In this document: in pieces, positions 26,226-35,172 of the stretch | How positions within the stretch are numbered: position 1 is the stretch's first letter | Layout of the letters: each line of letters opens with the position of its first letter | Origin: a bacterium | Lineage (GTDB): Bacteria > Cyanobacteriota > Vampirovibrionia > Gastranaerophilales > Gastranaerophilaceae | NCBI GenBank assembly: GCA_017405375.1 | Contig: JAFRAO010000004.1 | Coordinates: 1 to 64,000 of the forward strand | Reading direction: 5' to 3' | Length of the DNA stretch: 64,000 bases | Program-made: the position numbers and the translations under genes | The notes under the pieces: generated by a model | Told to the model about the DNA's origin: nothing | What the model saw: the letters and a program-made list of their open reading frames with translations, nothing else | Databases searched by the model: none

Positions 26226-27573
26226 AAGCATTCTCCTTATTATTTTCTTCTCGTGTATTTCTTTTATTCCTTTCGTTTTCAGGATTTTCTTTCTGTTGGC
26301 GATATGATAAATTTTCATATTCTAAACCTTCATCATTAAATCTCTGTTTTAATAACGGAATGTTGGATTTCAAATATTGTTCAACAACTGCATCGCCCGG
26401 AATAAATTCTGCTGAAATTTGACCGTTTTTGTTTACTCTTAAAACTACAGCCATATCTTTATCAAAATCTACTCTGAAAGATTTATTTGTTTCTTGAGAT
26501 TCTTTTAATGCATTTAACAAAGTTTTTGAAACTTCTGCAGATTTTGCCGTTTCAACATCTTTTAAATATACTTGTTGAAAATCAGTTTTTTGCTCAACCA
26601 TGACATTCTGTTGATTGTTTTCTGCTAAATTTGTGAAAAACTTTGCATCTGATTCAGTCATTTTTATAGTCTTTTCATCTGATGAATCATTGTTCTTTTG
26701 AACTGATAATGTTGAAATCGCTTTCGAATTACTTTCAGTTTGTAAATGATTATCGATAAATTTAACTATTTCTAAACTTTTGTCATTTAAAGTGTTATCT
26801 AAAAGATCTATTTCCTTAAAGAATTCAGCTTTAAAAACTTGCATTTCTTCTTCTGGTTGTTTAATTTCTTTTGCTACTGGCGTTACATCTACCACTTTAC
26901 CTATTCTGTTTTGAGGAATTTCTTTTTTATTATCAAAATCTATAATATAATCTTTTTCTTTATAATCAATTATTTCATTTACAAGTACTTTGTCATTAAC
27001 CGGCAAATGCATTTTATTATCATTTGATAATTTGTCGTCATCTGACAATTTATTATCTTTAATTAATTTCTTGTTATTTAATGATTTTTTACCATGTACT
27101 AATGTTTTATCATTCATCAACATAATTTCATCTTCAAGATTCTTTTCTGCAATTTTGTGATTAGTATGGTTCCTGTTTATATTTCTATCTTTTGTCTGAA
27201 TATCTTTTGTTGAATTCGAAAATTTTTCATCATTTATTTTATTATCTATGTTTTTTGATGAAAATTTTGCAGGCTTTGATACATTTTTAGCAATCTTGCT
27301 ATTGATAAAAACTTTGTTTGATGCTTCATTTTCTAAAATATCTACAGATTTTTTTACATTTACTTCAGACAATATTTGTTTTTGATTTTTATTGTCGTTT
27401 AATTTTTCAGAATTATTAGACATATTAGCAATTTCTTCGGCAAATGGTTTTTGATTTTGTAGTTTTTCAGCAGTTTGGTTTGATGCTGGCTGAGTAGTAT
27501 TTGTTACTTGCGTTTGTGAAGAAACGGCTGTTGTGCTTGAATTATTATTTAATTGTGTTGTTTGAATACCCAT
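26218..27573 (-). CDS. fliK: FliK-like flagellar hook-length control protein
   Basis: A 451-aa protein. Residues 1-370 are low-complexity, rich in Asn, Lys, Asp, Ser and Gln, as expected for the disordered ruler part of FliK. Residues about 370-430 form the conserved C-terminal switch domain: DFDKDMAVVLRVNKNGQISAE, then FIPGDAVVEQYLKSNIPLL and FNDEGLEYENLS. This domain signals FlhB to change export specificity when the hook is complete. It sits directly between fliJ (0-nt gap) and the hook/rod gene (8-nt overlap). Family assignment rests on the C-terminus and the context. Confidence 0.75.
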   Translation of the reverse strand: MGIQTTQLNNNSSTTAVSSQTQVTNTTQPASNQTAEKLQNQKPFAEEIANMSNNSEKLNDNKNQKQILSEVNVKKSVDILENEASNKVFINSKIAKNVSKPAKFSSKNIDNKINDEKFSNSTKDIQTKDRNINRNHTNHKIAEKNLEDEIMLMNDKTLVHGKKSLNNKKLIKDNKLSDDDKLSNDNKMHLPVNDKVLVNEIIDYKEKDYIIDFDNKKEIPQNRIGKVVDVTPVAKEIKQPEEEMQVFKAEFFKEIDLLDNTLNDKSLEIVKFIDNHLQTESNSKAISTLSVQKNNDSSDEKTIKMTESDAKFFTNLAENNQQNVMVEQKTDFQQVYLKDVETAKSAEVSKTLLNALKESQETNKSFRVDFDKDMAVVLRVNKNGQISAEFIPGDAVVEQYLKSNIPLLKQRFNDEGLEYENLSYRQQKENPENERNKRNTREENNKENAYE

Positions 27574-28059
27574 TTAATTTTCCTCTAATTCTTTTTGATA
27601 TTGTTCTAACAATTCTTGTTCTTCTTTTGCTTCTTTAGCTTGTTGGAAGTATCTTTGAACTCCGAGCTCTGACATGTTTTTCAATTCCATAGCTTTTTGT
27701 TCTTCCATATATGCTTCTTTTGTTTTTTCTTTATGCTTTTCTAAAACTTTTACGGCTTGTTCCAATTCGATTAATTTTTCTGTTTCCTGTTGAACAATTT
27801 GTGCTTTTTCTTGTTTAATAACTTCTAATTGGTCGCCTTTTTCCCACAAATGATGTAAGTAATTATCGTACGCTTCCATCATAGTGTAGTCCGCTTGCCG
27901 TTGATTTTGTTTTGTTACTTCGATTTCCTGTAAATTTCTTTGTATATCTGCTTCTGCTTCCAAAAGTGCTTGCTGTGCTTTTTGAAGAACCATTAACTGT
28001 TCTTCTTTTTTTCTTATCCTAAAATCAAGTACTTTTTGTAGTCTGTATACGAAAGGCAT
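27574..28059 (-). CDS. fliJ: Flagellar export chaperone FliJ
   Basis: A 161-aa, almost fully helical coiled-coil protein beginning MPFVYRLQKVLDFRIRKKEE, the typical FliJ N-terminus. FliJ is the central stalk of the FliI ATPase ring and escorts chaperone-cargo complexes. I choose the ATG at 28057-28059, which gives the normal N-terminus; an ATG seven codons upstream would add MLWRECN. It is first of the fliJ-fliK-hook/rod transcript, whereas its partner fliI is 15 kb away in another operon. Confidence 0.82.
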   Translation of the reverse strand: MPFVYRLQKVLDFRIRKKEEQLMVLQKAQQALLEAEADIQRNLQEIEVTKQNQRQADYTMMEAYDNYLHHLWEKGDQLEVIKQEKAQIVQQETEKLIELEQAVKVLEKHKEKTKEAYMEEQKAMELKNMSELGVQRYFQQAKEAKEEQELLEQYQKELEEN

Positions 28060-28157
28060 GTTACACTCTCTCCATAACATTATCGGTTATTTAATAATGA
28101 GTTTATACCTCTGTTTGTATGATTTTATTTAATTATAATTTTTAAAATGTCAAATTT

Positions 28158-28994
28158 TTATTTTAGGTTTGCAAAAATAACTCTGTCAATTCCGGCTAAG
28201 TCTTTTTCTATACCTATATTTTCATAATTATTTTCGATTAATAATTCTCTAACAGCTTCACTTTGTCCATATCCTATTTCTAAGGCAATATGAGCATTTG
28301 AATTTAAAACTCTCTTTGCTGATGGGATTATTTTTTTATAAAATTCCAATCCGTCATCATCATTTGTATATAGTGCTAAATCAGGGTCAAATGTTACTTC
28401 TTTTTGTATGTTTTCTTTTTCTTTTAGTGGAATATACGGCGGATTAGAAATTACCATATCAAATTTTTCATCATCTTTTACGTTTGAAAAAATATCAGAT
28501 TTTCTAAAAATAGCTTTGTTAAATAAATTCATTCTTGAGGCATTATTTAGGGCTATTTGCAGTGCTTCATTTGAAATATCTAATCCTATAACTTTTACAG
28601 ATGCAAGTTTAGCTATCATACAAGCAATACAACCTGTTCCTGTACCAACATCCATTACAAATTTATATTTGTTCTGGTTAATTATTTCAACAGATTTTCT
28701 GACTAAAATCTCCGTTTCATCTCTTGGAATTAATGTGTTCGGACTAACTTCAAACTTTTCTCCCATAAAATAACCATATCCGAGTATATGTTGAATAGGT
28801 TTCCTTGTTTGTGCCCGCTCTTGTGCTTTTTGGATAACAACTGCTAATTGACTTTCATCAATTTCTTTTCCCATTATAATATCCGTAACGGTTGTATTGC
28901 AAAATTTTTCCAATAAAAGTTTTACTTCAGCCTTTGCCTCTTGTTCTTCAATCCCGCCTGATTTTAAAATATCAATAATTTTTTGAATATTCAT
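28158..28994 (-). CDS. prmC: Release factor glutamine methyltransferase PrmC
   Basis: A 278-aa SAM-dependent enzyme that methylates the Gln of the GGQ motif in peptide release factors. The N-terminal helical domain (1-75) precedes IQHILGYGYFMGEKFEVSPN and IPRDETEILV. The SAM site VMDVGTGTGCIACMIA is near 115 and the catalytic NPPYIP near 185. The C-terminus ends IEKDLAGIDRVIFANL. Length and motif order are standard. It overlaps the upstream unrecognised 164-aa gene by 23 nt and is the last gene of a three-gene leftward unit. Confidence 0.93.
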   Translation of the reverse strand: MNIQKIIDILKSGGIEEQEAKAEVKLLLEKFCNTTVTDIIMGKEIDESQLAVVIQKAQERAQTRKPIQHILGYGYFMGEKFEVSPNTLIPRDETEILVRKSVEIINQNKYKFVMDVGTGTGCIACMIAKLASVKVIGLDISNEALQIALNNASRMNLFNKAIFRKSDIFSNVKDDEKFDMVISNPPYIPLKEKENIQKEVTFDPDLALYTNDDDGLEFYKKIIPSAKRVLNSNAHIALEIGYGQSEAVRELLIENNYENIGIEKDLAGIDRVIFANLK

Positions 28995-29466
28995 CTAATA
29001 TTTCACCTATCAATGTCTTTAAATCGTATTTTGATAATTCTTTTGTATCTTTTGACTCAATATCATGCCGTTTACATAGCGTTTCATAATAATATAACTG
29101 TTTTTTAGTTGGTTTTTCGTGTTGCATTTTTACATCTTGCAAAAATTTACGCTTCTTTTTTTCAAATTCTTTTTGTTTTTCAATAAACGGGCGCTGAGAT
29201 TCTTTGTATGCGTAATATTTCTTGCATTCGTTTATGTACATCAAAACTTCTTTTTGAAAATCATCTTTAAAAAGTAAATCCTGTAAAAATTCAAAATGTG
29301 GATTACCTATTTTAAAATAGTATTCCTCATCATCTATGAATTTATAAAAAATTTCATTTTCTGTGCATTCAAGATTTTTTTTGACAAAAGCACGCAAATA
29401 ATTACATAAAGCTGATTTTTGAGTTTTTGACAGAGTTAAAAATATTTTATTTTTTAAATAATACAT
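28972..29466 (-). CDS. Hypothetical protein, 164 aa
   Basis: Not recognised. It is highly charged and helical, with a Lys/Glu-rich centre (RPFIEKQKEFEKKKRKFLQD) and a C-terminal PTKKQLYYYETLCKRHDIES segment. The latter resembles short helix-extended domains that end some nucleic-acid-binding proteins. It has no signal peptide. It lies 4 nt after a 58-aa gene and overlaps prmC, so translation is coupled. A role near the ribosome or RNA is a guess from charge and neighbours. Confidence 0.6.
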   Translation of the reverse strand: MYYLKNKIFLTLSKTQKSALCNYLRAFVKKNLECTENEIFYKFIDDEEYYFKIGNPHFEFLQDLLFKDDFQKEVLMYINECKKYYAYKESQRPFIEKQKEFEKKKRKFLQDVKMQHEKPTKKQLYYYETLCKRHDIESKDTKELSKYDLKTLIGEILDEYSKNY

Positions 29467-29470
29467 AGAA

Positions 29471-29647
29471 TTAACGCAATAAATCTTTTATAGAAAATTT
29501 TTCGCCAATTTTTGTATTATGAAATTCAAGCATTTTTTTATATATAGGATTAGAAGCATTTGATACAACAGATTTTGTTTTATCTTCCTTCAATAATTCT
29601 TGTTCTGATTTTTTTATTTGAAGTTCAATAACGTTGTCTTTTTCCAT
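29471..29647 (-). CDS. Small hypothetical protein, 58 aa
   Basis: A complete short frame from ATG 29645-29647 with GAGAGG 10 nt upstream. It begins MEKDNVIELQIKKSEQELLK and ends FHNTKIGEKFSIKDLLR. The tail GEKFSIKDLL is compact and hydrophobic-basic, and the N-terminal half is helical. It opens the 58-aa / 164-aa / prmC unit. No family recognised. The gap to the next gene on the right, 29648-29898, is AT-rich and must hold two divergent promoters; I see no further gene in it. Confidence 0.5.
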   Translation of the reverse strand: MEKDNVIELQIKKSEQELLKEDKTKSVVSNASNPIYKKMLEFHNTKIGEKFSIKDLLR

Positions 29648-29898
29648 AGCTTAAATACCTCTCGTAAATATATAAAGTATTTTATTTTGCAAAAATTGAC
29701 TTTTTTTATAATATCATCTTAACAAATGTTTACAGAAATGTAAATAAAATTTATGATTTTTACATTAAATGTCGTAATAATAATTAATAAGAAAAAAAAA
29801 TATTATGCTATTTTTAAAATTTCTTTACAAATTAAGAAATTTAGTAAATATTTTTAATCAAAAATTTTTATATAAAATATATCTACCGGAGAAAATGT

Positions 29899-31617
29899 AT
29901 GACTTTATCTATTGATCAATTTAAACAACAATATGGGATTCCATTTAATACGCCTGATGAAGAGGTGATTGCATATGCGCAAAATAATGGTATCATCATA
30001 GATTTTAGTTCAAATCAATCAAATACTCAAGAAATGAGCCGTTTAAATGAGCAAAATTTACCACAGGCATTATCCGGAAAACCTAATGAAAATGATGCAA
30101 ATATGGGATTGTGTATAGAAAAATCATGTAAACAACCTGTTGAGGCAAAATTAGACGACAAGCCTGCAGAAACGCAAGTTGATGATGCAAGTGCGAACAA
30201 ATCTAAAGTTAGTGAGTTTCGTGATTTTGTAAGAAGTTTCCGTCAAAAAAGTAGAGAAAAAACAGAACCTGACAGTATTGAAGATAGACGTAGAATAGCA
30301 AAAGAAATGCATGGCAAAGCAAGGGATGCTTTGGATGAAATGTTGGGTTTTAATCAAAAATCAGATGTACAAACCAAAGATACAGGTAAAAAAGCTAGCG
30401 ATAAAACTGCAGCAAAATCTGAACAAAAAGAAGTAATAAAAGAAATAAAAGATGAAAAAGAGTTTTTAGATAACTATAGAGATAAATTTGCGAAAAAAAG
30501 TATAGTTGGTGAAAAAAGAAAAGAAATGCATGAAGATGTTAAAAAGATATTTAAACCATTGCATGATAAAAAATTATCACCTGAAGAACAAGCTAAAATA
30601 GCAAATGATTGCTTCGTCGAGTTTGTAGATAAATATGGTTTAGATACCGATACAGCAAAAGATATGATTGCCGGTATGATGACGTTTAAAGGTATGAGTA
30701 CCCATCATAGGGCTGCTTTCCTTAGAGATTATGCAAATAGAGGAAAAGATGTACATGGACTTATGCCCAGAGTATCAAAAAATTTAACACTAAAGGGTAA
30801 TCATAAACTTTTAGCAGAAATAAGCATACAAGATAAAAAATCAAATAATTTTAAAATGTCAAATATTATTATGCAAGAAATTCATCAAATGGAAAATTTA
30901 GATAAAAATTCAAGAAGAAAATTTATAGATGATAATTTTGATAATGCTGATGAATCAACTCAAAGAATATTGGCTCAACATTTAAATAATTTTGATTCTG
31001 ATGAAAGAGAACATTTAATAGAACTTTTGGAAAATTCAGAATATGAAAGTGTACAGGATGCATTAGAAGAATCTATTGAAGCGTATGAAGCATCATTAGA
31101 TGAATATGCAGATGATGAAGTAATGGACGAAGAAGAATATCTTGATGAAAATGCTTACGTTCAACAAAATGAAACAACTCAAACTCAGACAAATACTGTA
31201 CAAGATAAACCTGTAACAACGTATAACACTAATAATACAAGTAAAAGCACAAGCTCAAGCAGCAGCCCTAAAGGTGCTCAATCAGTATCTCAGATTGTAA
31301 GTTCACCGGAATTTCAATCTTCCAGTATTACAAACAAAGTAAAAATCATTAATTCATTTTCTCAAAGAGAGAAAAAAGAAGCTATAAATATACTTTGCGA
31401 AACTTCCGATTTTTCAGAATTGCAAACCTATGCAAATAATGGTTTTAAACAGGAAATTATAAGATATTTAGCATTACATAAATCAGCAGGTAATGCCGAA
31501 AAGTTAGCACAATTAAAAAATGATTTATCTGCATCTGAGAAAATGCAGCTTAATGAATTTGAAAAATCTTTAAAACAAGATAATGTTATATTAAAATCGA
31601 ACAATATGTTCTATTAA
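29899..31617 (+). CDS. Large hypothetical helical protein, 572 aa
   Basis: Not recognised. The N-terminus (residues 1-40, DQFKQQYGIPFNTPDEEVIAY) looks like a small folded motif. A disordered Lys/Asp/Ser-rich linker runs to about 190. A helical central region (about 190-400) follows, with repeat-like HEAT character (DDNFDNADESTQRILAQHL, FDSDEREHLIELLE). Next come an acidic stretch DEYADDEVMDEEEYLDE, a Thr/Ser/Gln-rich linker and a C-terminal helical domain. There is no signal peptide or membrane segment. GGAG lies 8 nt before the ATG. It is followed by a strong terminator, so it is a single-gene transcript. Confidence 0.6.
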   Translation: MTLSIDQFKQQYGIPFNTPDEEVIAYAQNNGIIIDFSSNQSNTQEMSRLNEQNLPQALSGKPNENDANMGLCIEKSCKQPVEAKLDDKPAETQVDDASANKSKVSEFRDFVRSFRQKSREKTEPDSIEDRRRIAKEMHGKARDALDEMLGFNQKSDVQTKDTGKKASDKTAAKSEQKEVIKEIKDEKEFLDNYRDKFAKKSIVGEKRKEMHEDVKKIFKPLHDKKLSPEEQAKIANDCFVEFVDKYGLDTDTAKDMIAGMMTFKGMSTHHRAAFLRDYANRGKDVHGLMPRVSKNLTLKGNHKLLAEISIQDKKSNNFKMSNIIMQEIHQMENLDKNSRRKFIDDNFDNADESTQRILAQHLNNFDSDEREHLIELLENSEYESVQDALEESIEAYEASLDEYADDEVMDEEEYLDENAYVQQNETTQTQTNTVQDKPVTTYNTNNTSKSTSSSSSPKGAQSVSQIVSSPEFQSSSITNKVKIINSFSQREKKEAINILCETSDFSELQTYANNGFKQEIIRYLALHKSAGNAEKLAQLKNDLSASEKMQLNEFEKSLKQDNVILKSNNMFY

Positions 31618-31621
31618 ACGA

Positions 31622-31663
31622 CAGAACCCTAATTTTGATTTTTTAATCAAATTTAGGGTTCTG
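31622..31663. terminator. Bidirectional terminator
   Basis: CAGAACCCTAATTTTGATT and its complement surround a TTTTA loop between the convergent 572-aa and PPi-PFK genes. The stem is long and has A/T runs on both sides. Confidence 0.85.
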
Positions 31664-31686
31664 AAAATATTTGAAAAAAATAAGTT

Positions 31687-33351
31687 TTATTTATGTTCCA
31701 ACTGCAAAGTTACAGGCACTAAATCGCACACTTCCGTAGGCCCAAAGTATTGTATTGCTCCAGGGAACAGGTATCTGTCGTTCATCGCCCAATCTTCTCT
31801 ATGAGCTTCTAATTCCTTAAATACAGGACCATCTAATTTTACTAGCGCTTTTTGTATAACAGGTTTCATTTCACCATGACGTTTTTCCATATTCATCATC
31901 ATTGTAAGAGGAACACCGCCTGCAATCCATTCCTTTGCAGGTTTTACAAGGTTTCTTACAGATGATAAGTAACCTGTTAAACCAAAATTGATTAAAGCAA
32001 ATGCGTTGAATCCTAATGAATAACAATAATCTGCATCAAAATTTGAAGGGAATGCGCATCTTCCTTCATAACCGAAGAAATGTGCCTGATCAGAGAATTT
32101 ACCCGTATATTTACCTTGTTTTTTAAGCTCTGATAAATTCTTTTTAATCATTTCTATTAATAATTTTTCCGTTTCGATTTTTGAAACTTGAACATTACCA
32201 TGAGGGTCCCTGTCCATAAGTAATTGAGATTTTATTAATTCAGGTAAGCTGTCGAAAACTTTTGCATTGTTTTCATCAAGTTTTGATAATATAATATCAA
32301 ATTTTTCTTTTAAAGTTTTCGCATTAGTGTAATTTGAATCGTTCTCTAAATCATGAGTTATGTCATTTAAACTTGCAATCATTGACTTCATTTCAGGGAT
32401 AAATTCAATTAGCCCTTCCGGAATAACTATGATACCAAAGTTTTTGCCCATATCCACACGACGAACGATAACATCACAAATTGAATCAACAATTTGTTTT
32501 AATGACATTTTCTTCGCTTCAACTTCCTCTGAAATTAAAGTAATATTTGGCTGAGTTTGCAAACCTGCTTCTAAAGCAACATGAGATGCACTTCTTCCCA
32601 TAATTTTTATAAAATGCCAATATTTTTTGGCAGAATTAGCATCACGTTGAATATTTCCAATTAATTCAGCATAAGTTTTTGTAGCGGTATCAAACCCAAA
32701 AGAAACTTCAATTTGTTCATTTTTTAAATCACCATCGATTGTTTTTGGACAACCAATAACTTGTATGCCTGTATTGTTTTTAACAAACCATTCGGCAAGT
32801 AAAGCTGCATTAGTGTTTGAATCATCGCCGCCAATAATTACAACAGCACTTATATTAAGTTTTTTACATACTTCTAACGATTTTTTGAATTGTTCTTCTG
32901 TTTCCAATTTCGTTCTGCCTGAACCGATTATATCAAATCCGCCTGTATTTCTGTATTTGTCGATAAAATCACTTGTGATTTCAACATATTTGCCATCAAT
33001 TATGCCTGACGGACCGCCTAAAAAACCATATAATTTATTTTCTGCATTTGCTTGTTTTAAAGCATCAAACAAACCTGCAATAACGTTGTGCCCACCGGGT
33101 GCTTGACCGCCTGATAATATAACTCCGACATTTTTAATTTCTGAAACTTGTTTCTTATCAGATGTTTCGAAAGTAACAACGGGTTTCCCGTAAGTATTAC
33201 TGAAAATTCTTTTTATATCCTCTTTATCCCTTACGGCTTCTGTTGCATTACCTTGTTTCATAACCAACATATTTATTCCGTTTGCAAGAGTTTGCGGAAG
33301 TTTTGGTTCATATTTTAATCTTTCTGTTTGTAATGGTGAAAGTTCTCGCAT
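31687..33351 (-). CDS. pfp: PPi-dependent phosphofructokinase (long form)
   Basis: A 554-aa enzyme interconverting fructose 6-phosphate and fructose 1,6-bisphosphate with pyrophosphate. The nucleotide-loop equivalent [13 protein letters not shown] is near residue 75. [14 protein letters not shown] carries the second Asp of GGDD typical of PPi users, and [11 protein letters not shown] carries their Lys. [11 protein letters not shown] is at about 245. The length of about 550 matches the plant-beta/spirochaete clade rather than the 320-aa ATP form. AAAGGAAAA precedes the ATG. It would make glycolysis reversible and save ATP, in keeping with a fermentative life. Confidence 0.92.
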   Translation of the reverse strand: MRELSPLQTERLKYEPKLPQTLANGINMLVMKQGNATEAVRDKEDIKRIFSNTYGKPVVTFETSDKKQVSEIKNVGVILSGGQAPGGHNVIAGLFDALKQANAENKLYGFLGGPSGIIDGKYVEITSDFIDKYRNTGGFDIIGSGRTKLETEEQFKKSLEVCKKLNISAVVIIGGDDSNTNAALLAEWFVKNNTGIQVIGCPKTIDGDLKNEQIEVSFGFDTATKTYAELIGNIQRDANSAKKYWHFIKIMGRSASHVALEAGLQTQPNITLISEEVEAKKMSLKQIVDSICDVIVRRVDMGKNFGIIVIPEGLIEFIPEMKSMIASLNDITHDLENDSNYTNAKTLKEKFDIILSKLDENNAKVFDSLPELIKSQLLMDRDPHGNVQVSKIETEKLLIEMIKKNLSELKKQGKYTGKFSDQAHFFGYEGRCAFPSNFDADYCYSLGFNAFALINFGLTGYLSSVRNLVKPAKEWIAGGVPLTMMMNMEKRHGEMKPVIQKALVKLDGPVFKELEAHREDWAMNDRYLFPGAIQYFGPTEVCDLVPVTLQLEHK

Positions 33352-33446
33352 AATTTGTTTTCCTTTCTTATTTCTACTTTCTTCATTACAAATAATAACA
33401 CAAATATAATTAATGTTATCCTTTTTATACGATAGTTGTTTTTATA

Positions 33447-34412
33447 TTAATGCTTTTTTAACTTTTCTGTATATTTTCTTGCTTGTTTTTTTATAACGTC
33501 TTTTTCAGGATAATTCGGAAATTTTATTATTAAATCTTTTAGTAATTTTAGCGCATCTTCATATCTTCCGGTTTTTTCGTATGCATAAGCTAAATTTGAA
33601 TATATTTTAGGTTCCGTTTTGCTGTTGATTTTAAATGCTTTTTCATAATAAGTTATACTCCTTTTGTAGTCTTCACAACAGTAGTATATAAGTCCCATTT
33701 GGTTATTTGCATTAAATGAATTTGGTTCTTCAACCAATGCTTTTTGACAATACAAAATCGCATTATCCCAATCGCCTTTTTTGCTGTATTCAAGTGATAT
33801 TGTTATTAGTATGGCAAAATTATGTGGAAAAATTTCAAATAATTTAAGATATATTTCAAACGATTTATCTAAAAGTGCTCTGTTTTTGACTTTTGGAGCA
33901 ACTTCTTCTATCTCTTTTGCAATGTCATAGGCTAAAATTTTATCATATTTCAAATCTGAAAATATTTTGTCGATAAATTTATACAATTCATCCGTTTTTT
34001 GGGCGTAAATATATGATTGAGTTATGGCTTTTACAGTCAGTTTATCAGGTTTAATTTCAAAACTTTCATGAAAATATTTACAAGCATCATCGTATTCTTT
34101 GTAATCAAAATGAATTAGAGCTATATTATACAGACTGCTTTGGTCATTTGGAAATTCTTTCAAAAATAATTCATAGCATTTTTTTGCATTATCAGCATCA
34201 TTTATTTGTTGATAAGCAAGCGCAAGATTGTAATTTGCATAATTCTGCGCGTTACTCTGTTCTAATGCCAATTTAAATGCTTTGATTGCAAGAGTGTACT
34301 CTTTTTTTTCATACAATTCCAACCCCTTGGAAAAATATGCATCAAATGTTGACATTTTTTCTCGAATACTTTTTAATGTTTTTTTGATATTTTCAATCGG
34401 TGAATGTTCCAT
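33447..34412 (-). CDS. Tetratricopeptide-repeat protein
   Basis: A 321-aa protein made of TPR helix pairs. Repeats are visible as YFSKGLELYEKKEYTLAIKA, ANYNLALAYQQINDADNAKK, YNIALIHFDYKEYDDACKYF, ANNQMGLIYYCCEDYKRSIT and YSNLAYAYEKTGRYEDALK. It has no signal peptide or membrane anchor, so it is probably a cytoplasmic adaptor; partners are unknown. It is divergent from ruvA across 56 bp packed with TATA-type boxes, so the two promoters overlap. Confidence 0.85.
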   Translation of the reverse strand: MEHSPIENIKKTLKSIREKMSTFDAYFSKGLELYEKKEYTLAIKAFKLALEQSNAQNYANYNLALAYQQINDADNAKKCYELFLKEFPNDQSSLYNIALIHFDYKEYDDACKYFHESFEIKPDKLTVKAITQSYIYAQKTDELYKFIDKIFSDLKYDKILAYDIAKEIEEVAPKVKNRALLDKSFEIYLKLFEIFPHNFAILITISLEYSKKGDWDNAILYCQKALVEEPNSFNANNQMGLIYYCCEDYKRSITYYEKAFKINSKTEPKIYSNLAYAYEKTGRYEDALKLLKDLIIKFPNYPEKDVIKKQARKYTEKLKKH

Positions 34413-34468
34413 ATATTATATTGTAGTATAATATATTATAAAATGGAATATTATTTGGAAATTATAAA

Positions 34469-35074
34469 ATGTTTGACTATATAAAAGGACAATTAACATC
34501 AAAATCTAAAAATTTTAAAGCAAATTGTTTTACTGTGGAAAATTCAGGAATTGGTTATTTATTAGAAGTTTCTGACACAGATTATGATAAGAAAAATATT
34601 AATGATGAAATTAAGATTTATACCGTTTTGATTCACAAAGAAGATTCCATGTCATTGTGCGGTTTTTTATGCAAAGAAGCAAGAGATATTTTTAATGTAT
34701 TAACTTCTGTATCAGGTATAGGTTCAAAAATGGCTTTAGGCTTGCTTGGTGAATTTGATGTAAGTGATTTGATTTATGCCGTAGTTAATGAAAATGCAAA
34801 AGAATTAACAAAAGCAAAGGGAGTGGGTATTAAATTAGCACAAAAAATAATTTTAGAGCTTAAAGATAAATTTATTTCTTTCGGTTCTAACATAAATATA
34901 GATAGTAATATTCAAATTTCATCAGATGCTGAAGATATACAAAATATATTAGTTTCGCTTGGATATGAGCAAAATGAAATAAATAAAGCAATAAATAAGG
35001 TTCTTGAGCAGGGAGTTAAGCTATCAGATAATGAGGAATTTTTACGTAAAGCGTTGCAGTATCTTTCAGCTTAA
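34469..35074 (+). CDS. ruvA: Holliday junction branch migration protein RuvA
   Basis: A 201-aa protein that binds four-way junctions and loads RuvB. The N-terminal OB domain (MFDYIKGQLTSKS to about 65), tandem helix-hairpin-helix motifs (LTSVSGIGSKMALGLL and LTKAKGVGIKLAQKIILEL) and a C-terminal three-helix domain III (LVSLGYEQNEINKAI) are all present. ruvB and ruvC are not adjacent. It starts 56 bp from the divergent TPR gene. Confidence 0.93.
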   Translation: MFDYIKGQLTSKSKNFKANCFTVENSGIGYLLEVSDTDYDKKNINDEIKIYTVLIHKEDSMSLCGFLCKEARDIFNVLTSVSGIGSKMALGLLGEFDVSDLIYAVVNENAKELTKAKGVGIKLAQKIILELKDKFISFGSNINIDSNIQISSDAEDIQNILVSLGYEQNEINKAINKVLEQGVKLSDNEEFLRKALQYLSA

Positions 35075-35172
35075 AAGAATGTAAATTTTTGTTACAACAT
35101 GCAAAAAAAATAGCAAAAAATTATCTTTACGAATCTTGTAAGACATGTAGATTTGTAGAATAGGTATTTTAA

